Positions 1 through 7,459 are shown, counted from the first letter of the stretch. The stretch is 8,383 nucleotides of DNA from Candidatus Sulfotelmatobacter sp. (GCA_030037575.1 JASHRB010000463.1:1-8383), one strand, 5' to 3'. Program-made: numbers and translations. The notes: a model not told the origin generated them from the sequence alone.

Positions 1-115
1 CCCAACGCCAACATTGCGTGCAATCGAGACATTTCGTGGCACGAGTTTTTCTCCTCGAAAATCAGCGGCCGGCGGCTGGCTTAGCCATACCACGGATCGA
101 AGCATGCTGAGTTAC

Positions 116-462
116 GCCAAAATCCTTCTTCGAAAACGGCGAGAATTGTACACCCAAAAATCCCTGGTCTCGCGCCCGGCGGCGATACCGATCCACCGGC
201 TTCCATCCCGTGCCCCTAACAGAGAATCGATCCGCAGGAACGGTAATTTTTCGCCGACTGGCGCACCAAGCCGGATTTGGTTCCGATCCATGCGCACCCA
301 TCCGTTGTTTGAGTGATCTTGTATGGCGTTCCATTGAAAACGCCGTCCTGAGTAAGCCCCAGAGGGCGTACGGGGAGAGCCGGAGTTTGGATCGAGCGCT
401 TGAGCCGAGCTCGCCGCGAAAAGCAGTAGGCACCCGAATACAACCCGCGGGTTAGGAAGCAA
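116..462 (-). pseudogene. Broken N-terminus of a regulator-propeller (Reg_prop) two-component sensor
   Basis: Read on the minus strand, the sequence gives a signal peptide ending in LLLFAASSAQA (about 462 to 397). A shift to a second frame gives TPYKITQTTDGCAWIGTKSG followed by LVR (about 362 to 261). A return to the first frame gives LPFLRIDSLLGARDGSRWIG (about 246 to 178). The last two are typical consecutive regulator-propeller blades (pattern ..I.Q..DGxLWIGT.xGL.RFDG), the periplasmic input domain of large hybrid sensor kinases common in Acidobacteriota and Bacteroidota. At least two frameshifts separate the pieces and a stop follows near 112. A third-frame scrap, GVQFSPFSKKDFG (154-116), may be more of the same. 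No clear start codon or ribosome site is seen; TTG at 462 is the nearest in-frame candidate. The rest of the sensor (more blades, Y_Y_Y, kinase) is not visible. The family call is fairly firm; whether this is true decay or sequencing error is open. Confidence 0.65.
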
Positions 463-615
463 TCGTGCGACTGGCGGTCCCCTTCTCGCGACGCCACTCC
501 AAAGCCCAAGCCCGGAAACCGGGACGGAAAAGCGGCCAGAAGCAGGGAGTAGCCGTGGCCCGCGGACGATTGGAAGCCAGGTTCGATCGGAGCTTACAAC
601 GTGGCTAGCGCTCAT

Positions 616-935
616 TGCGGAATCGACGCTTGGCTAATCCTCTTCTGCGGGAGCGCGACGCCCTGTTCGCCTTCTTGAACTGTCCCCGGCCGCCGGTAGT
701 GGCGCGCAAGGTATGGGTGGAAATCGCACTTCCCGGAGGAGCACAGACGCAAAGCATTCTGGTCAGCTTTCTGCAAACCTGCCGCCAGCAACTCCAGCCG
801 GCATCCTCACCTTATCCAGAACCTCACTCTGTTCGGCTCAGCCCAAAGTACTGAGCTTGGCCGCTCCTACGCGCTAAACAATTACGAATATTCTAGTTGG
901 CGATTCTAGACTGGGGTCGTCAGCAATCGAGTAGT
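616..935. other. Gene-free stretch, possibly with a Y_Y_Y-domain relic on the minus strand
   Basis: No convincing gene is present. On the minus strand, from about 833 to 665, one frame reads NRVRFWIR, a stop, and later LCSSGKCDFHPYLARHYRRP and GTVQEGEQGVAL. This loosely follows the Y_Y_Y domain pattern of sensor kinases (N.I.Y.Y.LEG..., L.PG.Y.F.V.A.N.DGVWNEEG..L). It would be a degenerate scrap, and it lies upstream of the sensor N-terminus at 462 rather than downstream, so it would have to come from another copy or a rearrangement. No rho-independent terminator with a T-run is visible after the alpha-galactosidase stop. Confidence 0.2.
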
Positions 936-2297
936 TTAAAGCTTCCCGACGCGGTACAGGACAACCCCATGCGATAAAACAACAGCACTGATGGTGCTGC
1001 TTGTTTTCTTCCTCTCGTCGGTCCACAGGTCGTGTAAGGAATAGCCGCTTTCGTTTTCAGGGAGGCCTACGGTGGCGGCTGCAACCGAGATTTCCTCTTC
1101 CTTCCCACCGGTGTTGAACAAACCGATGATCGCGTCTCCGTTCGGTTCCCTCTTGGCGAACACCTGCTGGTGGCCGGTATTGAGCACCCTTTTTGCCGCG
1201 ATCGAATCCTGGTCGACGGCCAGGACCGCGGAGTTTTCCAGGTATTTCTGCAGATCCGTTGGGTCGAGGTGAGTAAGATCGACGCCGAGGATGAGGGGTG
1301 CCGCTCCAAGCGCCCACAGGCTGATCTGAGTCTGGCGCTCGACCGGAGTCAGCCCGTCGTTGCCGCCATTTCCTACCTCGATCGAGTCATAGTCGTTGAA
1401 AGCGCCTGGACCAGCGTAAGGCTGCCACTCCGCCACGTAGTTGAAGCGTTTGGCAACGTCGGCCCAGCTCGTCAGCGGGTAGCTGCTACCGTCCTTTTCG
1501 CAGCGATAGCATTCGACGTCGGGCGTGAATTCCCATTGATTGGCATACTTCATCAATGTCGGGGCGATAGCGATTGTAAGGTTACCCTGCGTGACATCCA
1601 GGACCATGGGCCGCCCGCTTTGCCGTATCGCAGCCGACCATGCCTCAACGTCAGCGGCGTTGCTGTTTTTCATGCCATCAATTTTGATGTAATCGACACC
1701 CCACGCTGCCAGCATATCTACCCATGAATTCGTATACTCCCGCGCTCCAGACTTGTTGTAGTCAATGCGGACCATGCCCTTGCAGTTGTAGTTGTCCTCC
1801 TTCACAGACGGTTCCGCAATCTGGGCAGCCGTATACGATGTGCCCTTAATGGGCGTGTTCCGGCTGACTGCCTGTCTGGAAATACCCGGCGTAACGTAAA
1901 TTCCGAATTTCATCCCGAGACTGTGGATGTAGTCAGCAACTACTTTGATGCCATCCGTATCTCCCTGGGCCGGGAATCTCGATGAGTCTGTCAGCCAGCG
2001 GCCATAAGGGTCGACGTTCGGACCTTGCGGTCCCGGACACTGATACCAAAAGTCGTCGAGGTTTACGTATTCGTATCCGATTTTCTGCAATCCGAAATTA
2101 TGCAGGGCGAGCGCCTGAGCCTTCATTTGGGCTGCCGTAGGATGCTTGCGGAGGAAGCTCCAGCTGCTCCAGCCGAGAACGGGCGTGCGCTCGAGACCAT
2201 TATCCTCTGCGCCGGCGTTGTGCAGGATCCCACCCGCCAACAACGCGATCAGTAGTGCTGCCTTTAAGCGGTGTGTCCATTTCCTCGAACAAATCAT
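936..2297 (-). CDS. Secreted GH27 alpha-galactosidase
   Basis: Predicted to remove terminal alpha-1,6-galactose from galactomannans and raffinose-type sugars outside the cytoplasm. The 453 residues begin with a signal peptide (hydrophobic 12-24, cleavage likely after AGA at 30). The GH27 barrel follows: PVLGWSSWSF (39-48), YVNLDDFW (77-84, paired Asp81/82), YGRWLTD, GMKFGIYVTPGI (128-139), then YIKID (203-207) with Asp207 as the expected nucleophile. WEFTPDV (255-261) supplies Asp260 as the expected acid/base. GPGAFNDYDSIEVGN and LWALGAAPLILGVDL follow, then a C-terminal beta domain from about 375. It resembles the actinobacterial type of GH27 more than the animal type. Oddity: the Arg four residues before the acid/base is Glu256. 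The start is supported by GAGGAAA six to nine bases upstream. It is divergent from the kinase relic and receptor. Other GH27 activities (beta-L-arabinopyranosidase, isomalto-dextranase) are possible but less likely with both Asp81/82 kept. Confidence 0.92.
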   Translation of the reverse strand: MICSRKWTHRLKAALLIALLAGGILHNAGAEDNGLERTPVLGWSSWSFLRKHPTAAQMKAQALALHNFGLQKIGYEYVNLDDFWYQCPGPQGPNVDPYGRWLTDSSRFPAQGDTDGIKVVADYIHSLGMKFGIYVTPGISRQAVSRNTPIKGTSYTAAQIAEPSVKEDNYNCKGMVRIDYNKSGAREYTNSWVDMLAAWGVDYIKIDGMKNSNAADVEAWSAAIRQSGRPMVLDVTQGNLTIAIAPTLMKYANQWEFTPDVECYRCEKDGSSYPLTSWADVAKRFNYVAEWQPYAGPGAFNDYDSIEVGNGGNDGLTPVERQTQISLWALGAAPLILGVDLTHLDPTDLQKYLENSAVLAVDQDSIAAKRVLNTGHQQVFAKREPNGDAIIGLFNTGGKEEEISVAAATVGLPENESGYSLHDLWTDERKKTSSTISAVVLSHGVVLYRVGKL

Positions 2298-2626
2298 CTT
2301 TTTCCTCTATCACGAGCGGATGACAAAAACAATTACGCATGTGCAAGCGGTACGTATACCTGGATTCGTGATTGCTCCTGCGGCTGCGTCAATTGACGAA
2401 AACCTCGATATCGCTGGTCGACCGCTGGAGGTTGGGCAGATGAAGCCGACAACAACAGGAGACACCGACAAAAGAAACGGCAATAACTGCGTTGACAAAT
2501 CACCATGGTTTGTCAAGTATAATATATGTTTTTTTTCGACCCACCGGCCCCGGGGACGCAGCCACAACCGCCACAACCGTTCCTTCGTTGACTTGCCCAA
2601 GCTCCAATCCTAACATTACCAGCCCA
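2298..2626. other. Divergent intergenic region
   Basis: This separates the alpha-galactosidase (minus) from the kinase relic (plus). No coding similarity is recognised in either strand. It contains the palindrome and TATAAT box described separately, a run of eight T (2529-2536), and a tandem pair of the 9-mer GCCACAACC (2561-2578). I could not find a convincing -35/-10 pair for the alpha-galactosidase on the minus strand; its leader would be up to about 190 bases long if the palindrome marks the promoter. Confidence 0.6.
2492..2523 (+). promoter_or_regulatory. Candidate operator palindrome with sigma70-like promoter elements
   Basis: Positions 2492-2516 form an inverted repeat with perfect 8-bp arms, TTGACAAA and TTTGTCAA, around a 9-bp centre; 10 of 12 symmetric positions pair. 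TTGACA (2492-2497), a consensus -35, lies in the left arm, and a consensus TATAAT lies just right at 2518-2523. The spacing is 20 bp, longer than the ideal 17, so promoter strength is doubtful. A palindrome overlapping promoter elements between divergent genes is the usual placement of a repressor site, and a sugar-responsive regulator would fit the neighbouring glycosidase. The regulator is not in the window. The symmetry is seen directly; the function is inferred. Confidence 0.45.
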
Positions 2627-3163
2627 ATGATCGGCCAGACCATCTCGCGTTACCGCATCATTGAAAAACTCGGTGGCAGCGGCGTGGACATGGTTTACAA
2701 AGTCGAGGACACCGAACTCGGCGGCTTCGTCGCTCTGAAGTTCAGCCGGATGACGGGCAACCGGAGCAGTGCTTTTTCATGGGGAAGTTCGGGATTAATG
2801 TTCAAAGCTATCTTCGATTCCGATTCGCCGCCCACAGTCAGCTTCAATCGTGCTCTGCCTGTGGATTTGCAACGGATCGTCGCCAAGGCGCTGGGGAAAG
2901 ATCGCAGCCTGCGTTACCAGAATGCAGCCGACATCTGCGCCGACCTACAGCGGCTGAAGGGCGATACGAAATCCGAAACCAAGCCGAGAATCGCGACTGC
3001 CCGACCACGAAGAAGGTCCCGACTTGCCATTTGGGCGGGGCGCCCCGCTGCTGACGGCTGTCCTTGCCGTTATTGCGATGGTGATCTGGCGGAGCTCGGC
3101 CAGCGTTTCTCCTCCAGACCCTTCCCAGTGGGTCCGCGGCTCACAAATCTTAGCGGAGCCTAA
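2627..3163 (+). pseudogene. Serine/threonine protein kinase relic with deleted catalytic core
   Basis: From ATG 2627 the frame reads MIGQTISRYRIIEKLGGSG, then MVYKVEDTELGGFVALKF (to 2743), the glycine loop and ATP-binding Lys region of a PknB-like kinase. It then jumps to RMTGN...SSGLMFKAIFDSD, LPVDLQRIVAKALGKDRSLR and YQNAADICADLQRLKGD, the last helices of the same domain. The part between, which should carry the HRD catalytic loop, DFG and APE motifs (roughly 150-180 residues), is absent, so no kinase activity is possible. The glycine loop is also altered. After SRLAIW (to 3034) the transmembrane segment PLLTAVLAVIAMVIW appears in another frame, followed by SPPDPSQWV, then a shift back to RLTNLSGA and a stop at 3163. 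In acidobacterial kinases such a linker normally leads into a WD40-like sensor domain, which is missing here. The gene ends 70 bp before the receptor. Confidence 0.85.
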
Positions 3164-3234
3164 TCTCGGCCGCAGCTTGCGACAAAACAGAGGTACAATG
3201 GCTGCCGTTCTCGCTGTCAAAAAGGAGATTCAGG
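3164..3234 (+). promoter_or_regulatory. Receptor leader: TACAAT box and strong Shine-Dalgarno
   Basis: The 71 bases before the receptor contain AAAGGAG (3221-3227) with a 7-base gap to ATG 3235, which fixes that start. A TACAAT box at 3194-3199 could be a -10 element; TTGCGA at 3177-3182 lies too close (11 bp) to be its -35, and nothing better stands 16-18 bp upstream. The ribosome site is firm and the promoter is weak. Confidence 0.45.
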
Positions 3235-6200
3235 ATGAAACATGTTGGGGCAATTGCAGTTTACCTAGCCGTCGTCTTCTACCTCTCTCTCAGCCTGACT
3301 ATCTTTGCTAGCGAGCAAGCCGCGGCTCAGCAGGCCACGGCACTCATCACCGGTTGGGTCAAGGATACAAGTGGTGCTGTGGTGCCCGGGGCGAAGGTGA
3401 CGGTGACGAATTCCGGTACCAACCTTTCCCGCAGCACTACCACCAACAAGGACGGAGACTATCTGTTCACACTGCTTCCGATCGGCACTTATCAGCTCAC
3501 GGTGGAGCAGCACGGTTTCGAGCAGTACGCGCAAACCGGGATCACTCTCGAGATCAACCAGAACGCGCGCCTCGATGTCGTGCTGAAGGTGGGCAGCACG
3601 AGCCAGGTCATCGAAGTGCAAGGCAACGTGACCCAGGTGGATACGGTCAGTGCGACCTTGGGAAAGGTGGAGGACAGCTCCCGGATCGAAAATCTGCCAC
3701 TTGCAGCGCGAGATACCATGCAGTTGGGTATGCTGCAGGCTGGCGTGTTCGCTCCCGACCAGGACGACGGCTCCGGTAATCCGTTCTCCGTGAGCGGACA
3801 GCGCTCAGAATCGATGACCTTCCTGGTTGACGGCGCCGACAACACCGACTTCCTCGGCAACAATATGGTCGTCGACCCCAATCCGGATGCGGTGGACGAA
3901 TTCAAGATCATCACCAACAATTACGAAGCCGAGTATGGACGGACCTCCGGTGGGGTTGTCAATCAGGTGGTAAAGTCCGGAACGAACAAGGTTCACGGCG
4001 ATGTTTTCGACTATTTTCGCAATACGGCGCTCGATGCCAGCGATTACTTTCTCCAGCAAGTGCCGGTCTTCAGGTACAACATGTTTGGAGGCACAATCGG
4101 CTTCCCGATTAAGAAGGACAAAATGTTTCTTTTTGCCTCCTATCAGGGAGCGCGGCGGGCAGAAGGGCAAAATCCCGGAGTTTTGACAGTGTTGAGTCCG
4201 GCGGAGCGAAACGGGGACTTCAGTGCGTTGCTACCCACGCTGCAACTGATCAATCCTGCGACAGGCGCCAATTTCCCCAACAACCAGGTGCCCGTCGACC
4301 CGGTGATCAAAAACTACATCAACGACTTTCTTCCACTTCCCAATGCGGCGAACAATGGCTTTGTGGAAGATCCGGTGGCGAGCTTGCAGGAAGACCAGTT
4401 TGTTTTTCGCTACGATTACAACCTTTCGAGCAAGGACACTTTGTCCGCTTTTTACATTCTCGATGACCAGCCGCAGACCTTCCCCTTCGAAATCCTGAAC
4501 GGAGCCTCCAGCGGCGGCGATGTTCCCGTCGGGTCGGGATTCACCAACAGCAACCGTTTCCAGACGATATCCCCAAGTTGGACGCGGACCATTTCTCCCA
4601 CCATGCTGAATGAGCTACGATTCGCGGTCAATCGCGTAGCCACCCTGCAATCCGTTCCTATCGACAAGACTCCGCCTTCGGCGCTTGGCTTCAAGACCGT
4701 CACTCCCGATGACCCCAAGGGTGCAGCGCCTCCCATCCTTTACGTTGCCGGCGCTTTCAACCTTGGGCCCAGTCCGCAGGGGCCGACCACGCTTCACGAC
4801 ATGGTGTATCAGTACCAAGACACTTTTTCCTGGACCCGGGGCCAGCATGCTCTGAAGTTTGGCGCCGATGTGCGCTTTGTGCAGGACAACTTCAATTACG
4901 ACTTCTACAACAACGGATCGTTCGACTTCGGAGATTATGCGGTCAACACGGGCTACCCGCTTGCCGATTTCGTGGGCGGCTTCTTCGACAACTACTATCA
5001 GTTTTCGAACGCCAAGTACGGCATCCGTGCCCGCCAATACTACCTTTTCGCGCAGGACGAGTGGAAGGTGGCCAAGAACCTCAGTCTCGCCTACGGGCTA
5101 CGCTACGAAGACGACACACCCATCACCGACCCTCACAACGAAATTATGGGCTGGTTCCCGGGACGGCAGTCGAGCCTCTACCCCGCTTCGCCGCCTGATT
5201 TCCTCTACGCCGGGGATCCAGATACGCCCAATCGCGGATTGGAGTTTTCCAATCGGGATGACTTCTCTCCCCGCTTTGGCTTCTCTTGGAACATGCTCGG
5301 CAACGCGAAGCTGGTGATGCGCGGCGGGTTTGGCATCTTCTATGACATTGAAGACGGCGCGCTTAACCTCCAGTTCGGCGGACAACCACCCTTCGGATAC
5401 GTGGCCAACAACTATCCGTGCCTTACGGTTGCCGGCCCTGCGGCCGAACCTGGGTGCCTGCAGCCGATCAACGGGTCATATATGGTGGATCCTTTTCAGA
5501 CCGCCACCACAGGCTACTCTGACCCCTATCCCTTCATCGCCGGAGGCCATTTAGGACAATTCTTCACGCCCAAGATACCGTATGCCTTCGTGGTTACCCC
5601 GCATTTCCGTACGCCGTACGCGGAACAATTTAATTATGGATTTCAGTATCAAGCCACCAAGGACACCGTCCTTGAGGCGATCTATGTCGGAAGCTTAAGC
5701 AGGAGGGCCATCAGCAGCACCAATTACAACTACCCACTTCTGGCTGGTAGTAACGGGCTCATGGCGCAGTACCAGTACTATACGGCGCCCGCGCAGATCG
5801 CTTCGGGCGACGACTACTATGACATCAACCCGGATTGTTCTCGACCTTTGGCCGCCTGTAACGGCACTAGTCTCGGGCAGCCCTACGCCTTCTTGGGAAT
5901 ACCCACCGGAGCCACACAGATTCTGACGAACGTGAGCAATGGCAGTTCCTCGAGCAATGAACTGCAAATCACGGCAGACCGGAGAATGAGCCATGGTCTA
6001 GGCTTCCGCGTGGCCTATACTGTGTCGAAAACCATTGACGTCAGCTCCGGATTCCGAGCCCGATCCTCGACCTACACCGACCCGCTCGACCCCCGATTCG
6101 ACCGTGGACTCGCGGATTTTGATACTCCGCAACGCTTGGTTCTCAGCCCCATCTGGCAAATACCCTTGGGGAAAGACGGAAACGGCTTCGAAAAGCACGT

Positions 6201-6804
6201 ACTGGGCGGATGGACGGTATCGACCATTGCCGCCTTCCAGAAGGGCAACCCGTTTACCCTGTTTTCTAACAACTATGCCAGCGAAACCAACATTGGCTTG
6301 GATCGTCCCGATGTCGTTGGCCCCATCCAAATGCTCAATCCACGAAAGCAGGAGACATTCGCTCCCAGTGCGAACGGGGTGAATGGAAGTTGCCTGTCGG
6401 GGCCGACCACCGGGCATTTCATGTTTAATCCGATGAACGTCGTTTGTTCGGTCGGTCCGCCCAACGGCTTGGCGGTGCCAGCAGGAAGCAGCCTGATTGC
6501 CGGCGGCGTTCCCCTCTTCTCTTTCGGCGACATGGGCAGAAATGTTTTGCGTGGGCCTGGGATTAACAACTGGGACATCTCGTTGATGAAGAATTTCACC
6601 TTCACGGAAAGCAAGTATTTGCAATTCCAAACGAACTTCTTCAATGCCTTCAATCACGCCCAGTTCTTTAGTCCGACCTCGAGCGAAGGATCGGTAGGAG
6701 GCAGCTCCGAATTCGGCCAAGTCACGACTGATAGCACGCCCTCCAATTCTCCGTACTACCGAGGGCCGCGCATCGTTCAGTTTGCTCTAAAGCTCTATTT
6801 CTGA
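3235..6804 (+). CDS. Oar-like TonB-dependent outer-membrane receptor
   Basis: A 1189-residue outer-membrane transporter, within the usual 1000-1250 of its family, likely importing oligosaccharides or other large ligands with energy from TonB-ExbBD. A signal peptide (hydrophobic 5-25) is probably cut after AAA at 31. Residues about 37-119 form a carboxypeptidase-regulatory-like beta-sandwich (ITGWVKDTSGAVVPGAKVTV, NKDGDYLFTLLPIGTYQLTV). The plug follows at about 135-255 with LPLAARD, FSVSGQRSESMTFLVDGADN and EAEYGRTSGGVVNQVVKSGT. The rest is the barrel, ending in NFFNAFNHAQFF and the terminal strand IVQFALKLYF with a C-terminal Phe as expected for BAM-mediated insertion. No SusD-like partner is present, which is normal for this acidobacterial group. 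The substrate cannot be read from sequence; the flanking alpha-galactosidase and arabinofuranosidase suggest plant side-chain sugars. The frame is uninterrupted. Confidence 0.93.
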   Translation: MKHVGAIAVYLAVVFYLSLSLTIFASEQAAAQQATALITGWVKDTSGAVVPGAKVTVTNSGTNLSRSTTTNKDGDYLFTLLPIGTYQLTVEQHGFEQYAQTGITLEINQNARLDVVLKVGSTSQVIEVQGNVTQVDTVSATLGKVEDSSRIENLPLAARDTMQLGMLQAGVFAPDQDDGSGNPFSVSGQRSESMTFLVDGADNTDFLGNNMVVDPNPDAVDEFKIITNNYEAEYGRTSGGVVNQVVKSGTNKVHGDVFDYFRNTALDASDYFLQQVPVFRYNMFGGTIGFPIKKDKMFLFASYQGARRAEGQNPGVLTVLSPAERNGDFSALLPTLQLINPATGANFPNNQVPVDPVIKNYINDFLPLPNAANNGFVEDPVASLQEDQFVFRYDYNLSSKDTLSAFYILDDQPQTFPFEILNGASSGGDVPVGSGFTNSNRFQTISPSWTRTISPTMLNELRFAVNRVATLQSVPIDKTPPSALGFKTVTPDDPKGAAPPILYVAGAFNLGPSPQGPTTLHDMVYQYQDTFSWTRGQHALKFGADVRFVQDNFNYDFYNNGSFDFGDYAVNTGYPLADFVGGFFDNYYQFSNAKYGIRARQYYLFAQDEWKVAKNLSLAYGLRYEDDTPITDPHNEIMGWFPGRQSSLYPASPPDFLYAGDPDTPNRGLEFSNRDDFSPRFGFSWNMLGNAKLVMRGGFGIFYDIEDGALNLQFGGQPPFGYVANNYPCLTVAGPAAEPGCLQPINGSYMVDPFQTATTGYSDPYPFIAGGHLGQFFTPKIPYAFVVTPHFRTPYAEQFNYGFQYQATKDTVLEAIYVGSLSRRAISSTNYNYPLLAGSNGLMAQYQYYTAPAQIASGDDYYDINPDCSRPLAACNGTSLGQPYAFLGIPTGATQILTNVSNGSSSSNELQITADRRMSHGLGFRVAYTVSKTIDVSSGFRARSSTYTDPLDPRFDRGLADFDTPQRLVLSPIWQIPLGKDGNGFEKHVLGGWTVSTIAAFQKGNPFTLFSNNYASETNIGLDRPDVVGPIQMLNPRKQETFAPSANGVNGSCLSGPTTGHFMFNPMNVVCSVGPPNGLAVPAGSSLIAGGVPLFSFGDMGRNVLRGPGINNWDISLMKNFTFTESKYLQFQTNFFNAFNHAQFFSPTSSEGSVGGSSEFGQVTTDSTPSNSPYYRGPRIVQFALKLYF

Positions 6805-6880
6805 GTGCGTAACTATGTAGTCGATGGGGGAAGGTCCCTCGGAGTCGTTCTGCAGGGAAAGGCTCCAAACCACACCATAG

Positions 6881-6955
6881 GAGCTTGTATGAGTCGAGAG
6901 GCTCCCGTCCAGTTCTGGAAGGGCCTCTGGGTGCGATTCCCGGGGGCTACTTAAC
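6881..6955 (+). mobile_element. 3' remnant of a group II intron (domains V and VI)
   Basis: Positions 6881-6915 match the domain V pattern. The lower stem opens with GAGC, holding the AGC catalytic triad, and closes with GTTC. The upper stem is GAGTC (6891-6895) and GGCTC (6900-6904), capped by a GAGA tetraloop of the GNRA type, and a CCG stretch stands where the two-base bulge belongs. Positions 6921-6950 match domain VI: a stem of ten pairs (6922-6931 with 6939-6948) and an unpaired A at 6949, seven bases from a likely 3' end ...TTAAC at 6955. Intron 5' domains and the maturase gene are not visible. Domain V is 35 rather than 34 bases, with an extra T near 6886 and a C (6909) in place of an A, which breaks the lower stem, so it is probably inactive. 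Identification is by motif and fold drawn by hand. Confidence 0.7.
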
Positions 6956-7342
6956 AGTGTGATCCTCGACCAGGAATTGAACCATGTTGCAATTGAGTGA
7001 CGTAACGTTCACGCTTCCGCGGAACAGTTCGGAACCGGTACGCCTTCTTCGGCCTTTTTGAAGCAGATGGGTGTTATCAAGATTTGGACGAAGCCGCTGG
7101 CGCGGCGGACGCTTGCGCGTATTTGCGCCAGGTAGAGACACCGGCTGTGGTAACGGATCTCTTTGGAAAGCTCTTTGGGTCAATTTTTGGGAAGGGTGCC
7201 GAGGACGCCGCCGAGATCGCCACAAAAACAGGCAGCCGTCGATGTGGACAACCTCAGCCACAAAATTGTGCGCCAAATCACAACCCGAGGATGGACGAAA
7301 CCGGAAACCTTGGATACCGTGAATATTCTGAATAGGATGAAG
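6956..7342. other. Stretch without a recognisable gene
   Basis: Short open frames exist on both strands but none gives a known family or a good ribosome site. On the plus strand one frame reads VTDLFGKLFGSIFGKGAED (about 7144-7200), and another reads KIVRQITTRGWTKPETLDTV (about 7263-7322). They look like they could be pieces of one decayed gene in shifted frames, but I recognise neither. If the intron call is right, the first bases here would be its 3' exon. Confidence 0.4.
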
Positions 7343-7453
7343 TCACCCGGCCCTGAGCCTTCCCAGATACACGGCAGTGAACCGCCAGAACGATGCGTAC
7401 CACGCGGTGCTCTCCCCCTTCATCTCGTCCGGGCGGCGCGGGGGATGTACCAT
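7343..7453 (-). CDS. Candidate 36-residue small ORF with very strong ribosome site
   Basis: On the minus strand, AGGAGGTGAT (7469-7460) complements ten bases of the usual 16S 3' end and precedes ATG at 7453, with 10 bases between AGGAGG and ATG. The ORF begins MVHPPRRPDEMKGESTAWYA and ends FTAVYLGRLRAG. It is basic with an aromatic patch (WYASFWRF) but has no clear membrane segment or known family. It lies about 120 bp downstream of the arabinofuranosidase stop on the same strand. It could be a genuine small protein, the start of a frameshifted larger gene, or a chance ORF. The ribosome site is the only strong evidence. Confidence 0.3.
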   Translation of the reverse strand: MVHPPRRPDEMKGESTAWYASFWRFTAVYLGRLRAG

Positions 7454-7459
7454 CCCTTT

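Noticed and set aside
615..854. Plus-strand open frame of 79 codons
   Set aside because: No family similarity or ribosome site; the minus strand has a slightly better, though weak, explanation.
1170..1727. Open frame of 185 codons antisense to the alpha-galactosidase
   Set aside because: Fully inside a well-supported GH27 gene and without recognisable domains.
2561..2578. Tandem repeat of GCCACAACC
   Set aside because: Only two 9-base copies; too short to indicate a repeat array or mobile element.
2492..2626. Upstream extension of the kinase relic frame to 2492
   Set aside because: Family similarity begins exactly at MIGQTIS (ATG 2627); the preceding 45 codons cross the palindrome, the TATAAT box and a T-run and look non-coding.
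5998..6720. Long open frame of 240 codons antisense to the receptor gene
   Set aside because: It lies wholly inside the receptor gene, shows no family motif, and is expected as a shadow in GC-rich coding sequence.
6926..6950. tRNA-like T-arm: CTGGG, loop TGCGATT, CCCGG, followed by GGGCTAC
   Set aside because: No matching acceptor 5' strand, D-arm or anticodon arm lies within tRNA distance, and no CCA follows. The hairpin is better explained as group II intron domain VI.
6891..6950. Possible rho-independent terminator for the receptor gene
   Set aside because: The hairpins are GC-rich but no T-run follows either of them.
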